This document shows, one piece after another, positions 50,701-60,960 of a stretch of DNA of 64,000 nucleotides. The translations under genes and the position numbers were made by a program. How positions within the stretch are numbered: the first letter of the stretch is position 1; every line of letters starts with the position of its first letter. This stretch comes from Eleginops maclovinus (lineage: Eukaryota; Chordata; Actinopteri; Perciformes; Eleginopidae): assembly GCF_036324505.1 (NCBI RefSeq), contig NC_086366.1, positions 16,942,927-17,006,926 on the forward strand, written 5' to 3'. Below the pieces are notes generated by a model. That model was not told the DNA's origin and searched no databases. It saw nothing but the letters and a program-made list of their open reading frames with translations.

Positions 50701-52100
50701 TGAATGATGCGGAAAAACTGCAGGTAAAGAAAAGTAAACTCCTCTCGTGTGGGCATACATTTCATACAGACAGCTGTGGTGGAGGTGGTAATATGAGTAG
50801 AGGGTCTTAGTTGTTTCTGTAGAGTTCTACCAACCACTTACTCACTTCCTTTTCCCCCGACCGGGCTGCAGAGAGGCCAGCTGAGGGGGTGCAAGCCACG
50901 CTGTGTTTCTGTAAAGACTTATGGCCAAGGAAGGAAGGTGTTTTACATAGGCAACTTGTCCCAGCACAGCAGATTTACAATGTTTTCCTCCAAAAATAAA
51001 CTAGATGTGCATGTTTGATCTTTCAATCATGTCTATGTTCATAATTTTGCTGACTTTGCCACCAGTTTACCTAAAAAGAAATGTCCTCCTGTATCAAATG
51101 CATGTAATGTAATGAAGCCAGGACTCACTTTGAATTTGCTAAAAGGTTAATAAAGGTCTAAATGAACATTCCTTGTCCCTTTGGAATACATGGTCATGAT
51201 CATACTCAAGTCATGACTACGGTAACAACTTGACGATAATTATATTGTAAGCTTCAAAAGTATGATTTAGTTAAAACCAAAGCACCAGCAGCTAGCATGA
51301 GCTGAAGGCAGATTTCCTACCCACATATGAATTATAACATTTGCAGCACAGACTCCTTTCCAAGATATCACAGAGTTAAACATTATTTAATCTAGTTACA
51401 ATTGTACTATCCCAGACCCATGCTTGTCTAACAATAGATCAGAAAGGCAGTTTGAATGTCTGCCTACATTAACAGAGCAACCCGGGCATTATGCAGCTGT
51501 GACTCATTAGCCTACCCATGAGAATGTGTGCCATGTTTGTGAAATATGTGGCCCAGTTGCAGTGTGCAAATGGAAAAATTAAAGAGGAGGTACGTTTAGC
51601 ACTTTGGTTACACATTGGGCCCTCACCTCCTAACTTTTACAGTCAAACTAACCAAGAAGAAAGTAGCAAAACCAATAAATGGCCTTGTTAATGTCTGACT
51701 GGAGGAAAGCATTTTCATTTAATGTTACTTTGTTCTCCATGACATTTCGGAGGGAATTCAGCATGCTTTTCACTTAACTCCAATTATTTTACAGCTGTAG
51801 TTTAAAGTTACTAATAACAGTGCAATAGTGTGAAAGTAATCAACATTCTTAAAGGGGTTGTTCTGCAAAACAAGCATATACTTATTTTGTGTATAATACA
51901 TTTGCAGCGATACTTTGAAAGTATTTGAATAGACTTTATTATCCACCACTGGCACAGTGTAAACAGATGTTCAAAATATCAAAACTCCTTTATGGCTTAT
52001 AAATTATTAGTTCTCTATAATTCAAAATTCAGAAACAGACAGAAGGGACTAAGAGCTTGTAAACATACTTGTTATTATTCATAAATAGATGCATTAAGCC
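47735..52100. other. Divergent spacer between NEK8 and TLCD1
   Basis: Promoter DNA of NEK8 is at its left edge. The rest is AT-rich with no gene recognised. A weaker CTCF-like word GATGCCCCCAAGTGG lies at 49950-49964. Confidence 0.55.
47758..47770 (-). promoter_or_regulatory. nek8: RFX X-box-like site at the NEK8 promoter
   Basis: On the NEK8 strand the word is GTTGCCTGGAGAC, starting about 24 bp upstream of the ATG. The half site GTTGCC is a perfect RFX half site. The second half, GGAGAC, departs from GGYAAC by one or two bases, and the spacer is one base. Ciliary genes are commonly driven by RFX2/3/4 through such sites near the TSS. The position so close to the ATG means it could lie in the 5'UTR. 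Function is inferred. Confidence 0.45.
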
Positions 52101-52678
52101 GAGTGTAGGGGCCTTTACGCACAACTACGCATAAGGGGCGGTGCCGGTAACCATAAAAGTTTGTAGGCCCTATGTCTACTATGCAGCTATTTTCTACATG
52201 TACATTTGTCTTTTCGACATGCTCCCCCAAAAATCCCGGGTTTTTTTGCAGCCATGCTCTGTGATTTTATTACTTGTGTAACGTGATCGTTCGCTCTGCC
52301 CCTCCTTGTTTTTGTGGTTAAACGGCGCTCCCTCTCCACCACTCCTCCTCTTTATTCTCCACAGACGGATGGGCTGGAAGCACATAACATTACAAGGGGC
52401 TATCTGAGGAAAAACACGCTCTGATTGGAATAAACTGGACTTGAATCCCTTCAGTGAATCAGGAAATTTGACAATAAAAAGACAGAGGCATCAGCTGGAT
52501 ATTTCTGCGGTGATAAAGACTTCATAAACAACTTCCCATTTCAGACCGCGCATATCTGTCCTTCAGCGAGTCGAGGAGAAGTTGACAGGCGCGTGAATAA
52601 GCTTACAGTGGGCAAGGTCGAGGAGAGAAGAAAATCAAGCGTCCATAAACAGCAGGGGTCGAGGAGGAGGAGGTGAGG
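52101..52678 (+). promoter_or_regulatory. tlcd1: TLCD1 promoter and 5'UTR region
   Basis: Contains AAGGGGCGGTG (Sp1/KLF-like) near 52131, GGTGCCGGTAACC (one RFX-type half site) near 52139 and an inverted CCAAT (GATTGG) near 52425. The exact TSS is unknown. Confidence 0.35.
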
Positions 52679-55600
52679 ATGGACGCCCTTGTTCCTGTGC
52701 TGAAGAGTTACCCAGGCGCCTCTGTGCTGGGGTTCGCTCTGATTTTCAGGCTGATCCACCGGTTGCTGCAAAGATTGCCTGTGCCCAAAGTAGTGCAGCA
52801 GGATGACCACACCTGGAAGTGGAGAAACCTATCTGTCTCAATGGTGCACTCCCTGCTGACAGGGACATGGGCCTTGACTTGGTAAGTTTCCATCCAAACC
52901 TATTCATCTATCCGTCCATCTATCTCTCCACACTGGGACACCATTGTCTATTCACAGTCCACATGATGTATGGGGCTGTGTGTGTGTAGCAGTGACAGTC
53001 TGTGGCAGCCAGGAGAAGAAGGGCATGTTCACACAGGGTGAGGGATGGGGGAGAGAATGGCATTTTTAAGTGGGGAAGGAAATACTACTGTACAGTATGC
53101 ACCACATTGGACTCTTGATTGGGAAAATTGCTATTTTCTTGTAGCTGTAATTTTTTCATACTGAGTCACTGATTTGTATAAAAAGAATATGTTCAACCTC
53201 ACATTCAGTCGGGATTACTGAAGCAACAGCCTGCAGGTATACAGTATGAACTGGAAAAACCTGCTTACCTAAAAAATTCCAGTTAAAGCATGATGGGAAA
53301 CTATTTTGGGGTGGGGACCGTCCTTGTGACTCAACTTTTAACACTAAGAAGTGAAATCTAGGCTCAGATTTGTTAGTCTTTCTACACTCTTAATGATTTA
53401 TTTATACATTTTGTAATAGGAAAATTCACAACTAATAAAGTAAGTTTCCACTTTTAAAAGTAGCAGTCATGCAAAGGAAACCTGTGAAACAGAACAAAGC
53501 ATGCGTTATATTCCATATTAGGGCTATATGTCATTTAAAAACAATATCTCTGTTCTGGTGTGTTTATATAGGGTGGGGATACAGATAAATCTTTTCTTTT
53601 TGAGGTGTGCCTCCTTTGCTAACAGCAGTAAAAAGTGAAACAGATTAATGCAAAGTCTGAGAGAAAATTAGTCGTAGAATTGTAAAAAATAAGGCTGTTT
53701 TTTAGACAGACACAGATTGATAGTTTATTGGTAAAAGTAAGTACAATTATTAAACATAGCTATAAAAACAATAACTACTACAAGTAGACATATTGTTGGG
53801 GGGTTAAAAAAGTCCTGACACCTGATGTTAACGTCTCTGCTACCCAGGAGTGAGCCGATGTTTGTGTCAGCAAGGCAAATACTGACCTGTCTATCCATAA
53901 CATTTATCCTTCCTCAGTGTGTTGGTTTGGCCCGAGACGTTGTACAACCTTCACTCTTACCACACCTCTCTGTCATACCTGCTCGTCTGCGTCTCAACAG
54001 GTCAGTGAACGCATAGCACTGCAAAATAACAAGTAAAACAACATCAACTGTTAGGATTTGGTATCTAAGTGAAGATGCAAAGTTAAGAAAGAGCTATAAA
54101 GGTTTCGCAGTAAAACAAACATGGTATGAAAATTGGTTGGTTATCATACCATGTACATTTGCGTACCTACAGTTAAAACTGATATAATTCACTGTGTGAG
54201 GGTTATAAATACACACAACAGCACCTTCAGTACATGTTAGTTCTGAATAATCACAGGACATCATTTTAAAAGCTCATGGCTGAAGTTATTTTTAATTGAA
54301 TGGTTCATTTTCACATGCATATATGTTTTTATACAACACGGTATTGTGAAATTCTAGTGTTTCAATCAGGCTTATAATTCTCAATAAGGCTCATTTCGAA
54401 AAGGATCATTGTTATTGTTTAATACTTTATCATGTATGACAAAGAAAAATCAGCAAGAATTCTTAAATTTTGCTTAAACAATTACTGTCAAATATCTGAA
54501 GAATGACTTTCTGTCAGTATCAGTATCAGTACTTCGACTGCTTTAACTGTCTGAGGTAATAATAGGAGACGTGCTGATTGACATTGGCATTTTCTCTCCA
54601 CTTCTTGAATTATTATTAGAGGTATAAAACCGCCACCTTTCCAGTTGCTGCTTTCAGAGAAACAACAAAAAGACCCTCCCCTCACCTGATAATCATAACA
54701 GACGAATAGGCGTCTCTTCTAAATCATCACGAACACTAAAGACAATACACTGAGGGCTCGCTGATCTTGTTCATCTGTATCGTATGTAGTCGAGTCTTAT
54801 GTGTTACCATGCTGACACAAATCAGCAGAGATCTGCCTTAACAACCACAGACAGCTATTAGCTCCACTGAGGCCCACCGCACCAGAAACTGGAGCTCACA
54901 CACAGAGGCTGGTTGTGTGTCTTAGCTACAGGGTGTTAGTCATACAGAGGAACAAAATACTCTTTACTTCAATTTTTCCAGCTCAGTGAGGCCTGCACAG
55001 TTTGATTAGCGTGGTTTTGTTGTGAATTATAAAGTGGTCAAACTCTAAAATAAATATTGCAGCTTAATTCATAAAGACATTTGTAAAAGGGACATTTAAA
55101 TGTAATGTCAGATCAGAACGAAAAATATTAATGTTTCAATAAATCACACAAGGAAAGTCTTGCATAAAAATGTCTATAATGAAAATGATCCCAGAAAGTT
55201 GCTCTAAGATGACACGCTACACACTTTTAGTTGCATTATTCTGCTAAAAACTAACAAATTAAACATTGTGTTTGATTAGACTCAAGGTGAAACTAAACTG
55301 ATGCAAATATTAAGAAGCAAAAAGTAAATTTACTTTGGAACTCCTACTTTCCAAAGGCCAAATCTAAAAATTCAAAGCTGTTATTATTAGCATCCTAATG
55401 TCTATCTTAATAATTTCATCAATGTGTTTACCATAAAATATGTTTTTTTATGATGAATGACTTGTTGATTTTATAGTTTAATATGAGCTAGTGAGAAAAC
55501 ACTCACTGTGGTTGGAAACAGGTTGACAGTGCCAGGTCCATCTTACCTCACCTCACCTCATACAACCCCATCCAACATCATCAATATATTACATTTACAC

Positions 55601-57292
55601 ATTTGTTGTCTGATTGACAGCCATTTTGTACCAACATTACCATGGTTTCTGTGTCATACTCTGGAGTGTGTATAGAGGTATGAAAGCAGGTTTAATGCAA
55701 AAGAGCATGTTTTTGCTTACCAAACAGGCAAGAAAAAATGTAAGGAAAATCCAACTGAACATTAGTTTCACAAGCAAATTAATAAGTTGTATTCACCAAA
55801 TGATAGTATAGGAAAGAGATCAAACACATGCTACTGTATCCACATCATATATTTAACAAGCTAAACAAACAATTCTGAAATACGTTCTTCATACCCAAGT
55901 CATATGTCTGTCAATCTGACTGGGGTGTAAAATATCAGGAACAGCTGAACTCAAAGGTGCTTTTTATTCTCAATTCCTGTCCTCTTCCTCTCATGCCAGT
56001 GACTGAGACGGTATCATTTTCTCTTTCTTCTCAGGATACTTTGTCCAGGATGCAGGTGACATTATCCTAACAGGACATGCAAAAGCATCATGGGAATTTT
56101 TAATCCATCATACACTGGTAAGTTGGCGTGCCTGTATGCCATTTTTTCAATTTGAACTCTAACACTGTTGCATTTCTTGTTCAGATAAGACATCAAAGTT
56201 AATAAGATACTATCAGTTAGTTGATCTCATGGTTAGTTTCACGTAACAGATGTTAAAGATGGAGAAAAGAATAGCAATTGTTATTTGGTTTGAATGATTT
56301 TAGCTCCCTAATTTAGTTATTGCAAATTGGGAGGGGTTTTACATTTTGCCATCTTGCTAAATGCCCTGCTATGTACATTAAGGCAATTGGTTGTATATGC
56401 TGTTATTGATTTTTACTGAATACCATTTAATTATTAATCAGGTATCCACTGAATAAACAGATTCAGGGATGGCAGAATATGGGACTACAGCTGGTGGACT
56501 TGTTATTGTCATCCGACTGTATTATGAAAAGTAACTTTAAGGCTAAAAAAACCCAAAATTTACAAGATCATGTAAAGGTTTCTGTTAATCAACATGTTGC
56601 ATTACAGCACAATGGTGTTTTAATTTAAATGATTAATCCACGATTCTTTAAGACATCTCCCAAAAGTCAACCCTCCTTCATTAGGATTTAAAGTTAACTT
56701 TATGTGTGTTTGAACAATATTTTAATGTAGAGAACAAGTTTTAAGTTGACACTGGGGTTAAGACTGTTCTATCAGGAGCATTGCTTACAAGCCAAATCTA
56801 AATAAAGGCACACATTAAGGCCATCAACCACAAGAGACTAGCTATAATAACACTAAGTGTGTATGTGTGTGTGTGTCTCTTCCTTAGGTGATATCATGTT
56901 TCCTGTACAGCCTCTACACTCAGCTTTATGTAGCCGGCGCTGTAATTGCTCTCTTTGTGGAGGTCAACAGTGTCACACTGCACCTGCGGCTGCTGCTGAA
57001 ACTGGCAAACGCTCAGTCCTCCCCCATGTACCAAATCAACAAAGTCCTCAACATCATCACCTACATCACATTTCGTCTGAGCACCCAGTTTTACCTCACC
57101 TGGTACATCGTCCACAATTACACCTGGCTGGACAATGGTTCATTCTTCCTCGCCTCCATGATAGGGATGAATACCATGATCCTGATTTATTTCTACCGCC
57201 TTCTACGTGCTGACTTCTTTCCCCGGAATTCGAGAGCTGTGAGACACAATGGAACACATAACAACAACTCCAAAAAGTTTCTCACTGATTGA
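52679..57292 (+). CDS. tlcd1: TLCD1, TLC domain-containing membrane protein 1 (full CDS, 4 coding exons)
   Basis: CDS is join(52679..52881, 53918..54000, 56035..56117, 56888..57292), 257 aa plus TGA; human TLCD1 is 247. Splice sites are canonical and frame is kept. Hydrophobic stretches near residues 13-30, 52-72, 86-107, 124-148, 176-196 and 210-228 fit a multi-pass TLC-domain protein. Family landmarks include WKWRNL at 46-51, YFVQDAGD at 97-104 and WEFLIHH ending in H120-H121. The C-terminus ends KKFLTD, close to human KFLTE, which separates it from TLCD2. TLCD1 sits in the plasma membrane and is reported to limit polyunsaturated phospholipid content and so membrane fluidity; an older name is calfacilitin. 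The ATG at 52679 is chosen because it opens the conserved N-terminus. Divergent from NEK8, as in mammals. Confidence 0.95.
52882..53917. other. tlcd1: TLCD1 intron 1
   Basis: No recognised element. Confidence 0.85.
54001..56034. other. tlcd1: TLCD1 intron 2
   Basis: AT-rich; a short run of TCACC units at 55543-55558 and nothing else recognised. Confidence 0.85.
56118..56887. other. tlcd1: TLCD1 intron 3
   Basis: AT-rich, with a short TG run near the 3' end (56860-56877). Nothing else recognised. Confidence 0.85.
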
Positions 57293-57638
57293 TTGGTGGA
57301 GGTCTGTGGACTTATTTTTTGTTTTCTATAAAGTGGGAGTTTACATCTCTTGTTCCCCCCTGCCAAAGACCCCTACCCAAATACAACTTTTGGATGAAAA
57401 GATGCAGCCTTGTTCAGAAAGGTTGGAAATTCAGAAAAGTGGCTTCATAGGTAAAAATGCAATCCAACGAAGCTTTCATTGAAGCCACATTCTGTCATAC
57501 ACTCTTGTAACATCTCTCAAACCATTGCAGTTTTAGTACTTTCACTGACTAAATAGCTTTCCTGAATCTGTTTGAGATAATCTACCATAAAACCACAAAG
57601 TCTTGTTTTATACTCTGTTTTGTACACATTAAACAAAT

Positions 57639-57644
57639 AATAAA
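57639..57644 (+). terminator. tlcd1: Polyadenylation signal AATAAA for TLCD1
   Basis: First good AATAAA after the TLCD1 stop, giving a 3'UTR of about 370 nt. A T-rich stretch follows at 57670-57680. Confidence 0.55.
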
Positions 57645-58083
57645 CAAAAGTTTAATTGCTAAGCTTTAGAGGTTTTTTTAAGGCAGATTTTGTTAACTAC
57701 TTTTCCCTGTTTCCAGTTGTTATGCTCTTCTATATTTGCTGAACCTCAGCTATGTGTTGCAAATTCTGACATTGAACTTATATTTTAGCAGCAAAAGCCT
57801 CACATCACACAACCTCTACATCTCTATGATGCCATGTGTGGCTGAAAAGATGCTGTGCTGACACGCTACTAAAAAACTAATTCAGCTTGCAACACACAGG
57901 AACGCAGGACAATTTGAACTCCTCTCACGGTTTTCAGAGAAATCTGTTGGTATTTGACAGGAATGGGGCTGAAGCTGGATCTCCCTGCCACCTAACAGTC
58001 TGATAACTGAGTACAATGAGAAACCTTACACAACTCACAGGCAGCGGCACAATCAGACTGATGTTGATTATTATCACCGGTAG

Positions 58084-58607
58084 CAGTGTGGAGCGAGAGA
58101 AGAGGATTGCCAAGGTGTGTAGCTTCCTTACAAAACAGTTTGACCTTTACGGAATCAATCTATTTCTTTACATTCTTATCTTCCTCTTCTTTTGTTCAAT
58201 TGGACATACTTTGTAGATAATGTCTTCAAATGTGTTTTCCTATTCAGATATATTCTAAATGAAAATACAAGTAAACACCATCAGTGATCTTTATATGCTA
58301 ATATCCTAATCAAGCCATAATCCATTAAAAAACCTAAGGATTGGTACATTTCATTTTCTATTTCAGCCAAATGCCAAGAAATGTACAGATTAGATGTGTT
58401 GGACTGTGCTGCAGTGTCTTTACCCCAGTGCCTTTACAAAAAGAATAAGGTAAAGTAAAAATACATTGCAGACTGATATCTAAAGCTGGACAACGTGGAG
58501 AAATATAGAGACAAACATGAGTGAATTCATTTGACGTTCACCACAATATTGTGTAATGTGTTTTGTTTTCATTTTTTTAGGAGACCTTATTTTGGATGGT
58601 TGATTGA
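58084..58607 (+). CDS. Unrecognised candidate: small spliced Cys-rich ORF between TLCD1 and RAB34
   Basis: Three putative exons, 58084-58114, 58367-58449 and 58581-58607, join in one frame that ends at TGA 58605-58607. The acceptors before the second and third (TTTTCTATTTCAG and TTTTCATTTTTTTAG) and the donors after the first and second (AAG|GTGTGT and AAG|GTAAAG) are strong. An ATTAAA at 58616-58621 lies just after the stop. The peptide would be about 46 residues with five cysteines (CGAREEDCQAKC in the first part, then LDCAAV and PQCLYKK). No signal-peptide exon with the right phase was found upstream. An alternative frame through an ATG at 58017 runs into the second exon and stops after eight codons there. 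The exons could also be alternative 5' leader exons of RAB34. I do not recognise the family and the call may be wrong. Confidence 0.25.
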
Positions 58608-58621
58608 TACCAAAAATTAAA

Positions 58622-59839
58622 GATATATACATCAGAGGAGTGTTGATTTATATGATGTAATGTACTACAGAAAGATTTATGTTGATGTTATTATTTTTTT
58701 GTTTTACTTTTATGTGGTCACTTACATTTACACCTGAGATGTCTGGTGAGTCACATACTTCACATAAGTCAAAGAGTCTATTCCCATTTAAAATGTAAAA
58801 ACTGCTATTCGTTTTTCAATTAGAGGACAAAGTCCACAGTCTTCTTCTTTGTAAAAAATATGTTTTCAAGTTCAGCAAAAGCTTACAGGCAGAATCATCA
58901 ACAACAAGGAAACACTGTTCGAAGCAACATTAGGAGGAAATGTGATACTAAAAACAACTGACTTCTAGAATTGTTTTATAAAAAAAATACAGTGAGGACT
59001 TGATACTGGATATTTTTACAAGTTGAGTCAGTCAAGTTAGAAATTGATTTCTTAAAGGCCAGTATGGACGTATGTTGATTATGTTTTTTTTAATGTCAAA
59101 TATTAATCTGAAAAGTAACTAACTACAGTGGTCAGATTAATGAAGTGGAGTAACATATACAGTATTTGACATCAGTAAAACTCCAGTAAATGTGCTGCTC
59201 AAAGGCAAGTTCTATTGCATTACATGTTAAGAATATAAAACCTGTTCAAAAAACAGCTACTTGTGAGCTAACATAATTAAGCACTCAATAAATAATAATT
59301 GTAGACAGCAGTGCAATGGTGCAGAATGAACATTTTCTGAAATCATTACTGAATATCTAGATAGTATTTGTATTATGTTCAACTTAATGCTGTACTGTAC
59401 GTCTTTTACACATGCTGTTAATATATTTAACATGAGTAATATTTAAATTAAATCATGTTACAGTATGTCTATCAGTGCCACACTTGTGATTTGTTTATAA
59501 CACAGAGGATTAGAGCGCCCTCTGCTGTCGACACATGTCTTTGACGGACAGGAAACAGAAAAAGTAAGAATGGTTTTTCATTTCCCCCCTTTTTGTGAAA
59601 GCAAGCACTTGCAGACACGTTTGAAAAAAAATATTACATTGTGTAAAATCAGTAGCAATATGATACAGGCAAACAGACACAAAATGAAGCATAGAAACGG
59701 TAAAAAGTGTAAAAGAGGTTTTCTTTCCTTGTTTTGCCGGTTATTCCTCATTTCATCCAGCAGGGGAGCGGGTTGAGGAAATCTGGGAGGAAAGAAAAGA
59801 AAATCTGAGTCAGCAACAGCAGTGGCTCAGGTCTGCTTC
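58622..59839. other. Intergenic region before RAB34
   Basis: AT-rich with no gene recognised. No trace of RPL23A, which lies between TLCD1 and RAB34 in mammals. A CTCF-like word lies at 59514-59528. Confidence 0.6.
59514..59528. promoter_or_regulatory. CTCF-like motif before RAB34
   Basis: AGCGCCCTCTGCTGT fits the CTCF core RSYGCCMYCTRSTGG at 14 of 15 positions. About 330 bp upstream of the putative first RAB34 exon. Confidence 0.4.
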
Positions 59840-59995
59840 TCAACTCAACTTCCGCGGATCGGTATACGTTCTGATGTCCATAAAATAATACTTTAATGCT
59901 CATCAATGAGCCTGCAGGAGTCTAGTCTACTCTAAGAAGCATCTGTGGTGGAAAAGACGAAGCGGAGGCTCAGAAGAGAGGAAGGACCGTCTGAG
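59840..59995 (+). other. rab34: Putative RAB34 5' non-coding exon 1 (left edge unknown)
   Basis: The segment ends at CTGAG followed by GTACAAG, a good donor at 59996. It lies about 970 bp before the RAB34 start, with some CpG content (TTCCGCGGATCGG). No long frame continues into RAB34. Inferred from splice-site quality alone; the left edge is a guess. Confidence 0.4.
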
Positions 59996-60195
59996 GTACA
60001 AGCTCATACACGTTGTTGTTTAAAAGTTGAATTTAGTCGTGTGTGTTACTTTATCTATATGTTTTCAACATGGGACTTTACAGAGATAGTACGATTCTCA
60101 GGCTGATGTTTGAAAGTAGGTACAGTTAAGTTTTACATTTTGATGTTTGTGGTAAACCACATTCTTTTTCCTCTCCTTCTCCTTCTTCTGGGCAG

Positions 60196-60234
60196 GAGCT
60201 TTGATGAACAAGAGGATTAAAGCAGATCTCTACA
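60196..60234 (+). other. rab34: Putative RAB34 5'UTR exon 2 with an upstream ORF start
   Basis: A pyrimidine-rich run ending GGGCAG precedes the exon and GTAAGT follows it, so both splice sites are strong. The 39-nt exon holds an ATG at 60204 that stays open to its end. If it is joined to the acceptor at 60897 the upstream ORF ends at TAA 60918-60920, after 17 codons and before the RAB34 start. Confidence 0.4.
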
Positions 60235-60897
60235 GTAAGTGGATCAGCACTCATTACAATTGTCTGGTCTGCATCTGCTCATGTTGCTTCATAATGTACA
60301 CATCTTTTTTCTCTCTACTGTTTATTGTTTGACTTGGGTCTGTGCCTGGCTCTATATCTTTATTTCCAGTAAGATGTAATGTTTTCTGAGACTGGGGGGA
60401 TATATATATGGGGGTACAGTCTATGTTATGGTTGCCTGTGTAAATAAACACATGTACAGATGGCAGGGGAAGAGAACTGAAGTTAATCTATTTAATGTTT
60501 AAAGAATGTAATTCAAGGTCTTTTATTTTGCTGTTATAACTGGTCTTTTTAATATAAGATATCATAGATATTGCTGAAAGAGAATTACATCCAGTTAAGT
60601 TCAGACATGATTTTCATTGTAACACAACATAAACAAAATATTAAAGAAGAGGACGGTTGACAATTCCGCTGATGATAGTTTCCATTCTCTAGATTTATTT
60701 ACAAACGTTTTAATGATTTATTTAGATGTTTAATTTAAATATTCCCAGTGTTGTCTTAACATTATCTGTTTAGGCAACAGACCAAACCAGAAAATATTAA
60801 CATTTGAACCATCAAACAAGTTCCTTTTGGGGGTTTCTTATATGAAATGGTTACAGCAGGTCTGATGATTGGGTCTTGTGTTTTTCCCTCTGTCCAG

Positions 60898-60960
60898 CTC
60901 ACCACATGTCCCTCTGCTAAATATTTATCTCCAAACTTCATGTCCATCCGAGTTTCTGCC
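60898..60960 (+). other. rab34: RAB34 5'UTR part of the first coding exon
   Basis: A pyrimidine-rich acceptor (TTTTTCCCTCTGTCCAG) ends at 60897, so the first coding exon probably begins at 60898. An ATG at 60940 is in frame with the chosen start seven codons later. Confidence 0.45.

Noticed and set aside
59756..59770. CCAGCAGGGGAGCGG as a third CTCF-like site
   Set aside because: Fails several core positions after the AGGGG block.
57293..59839. RPL23A and its intronic snoRNAs
   Set aside because: Expected here from mammalian order. No ribosomal protein frame and no clear C/D box pair were seen.
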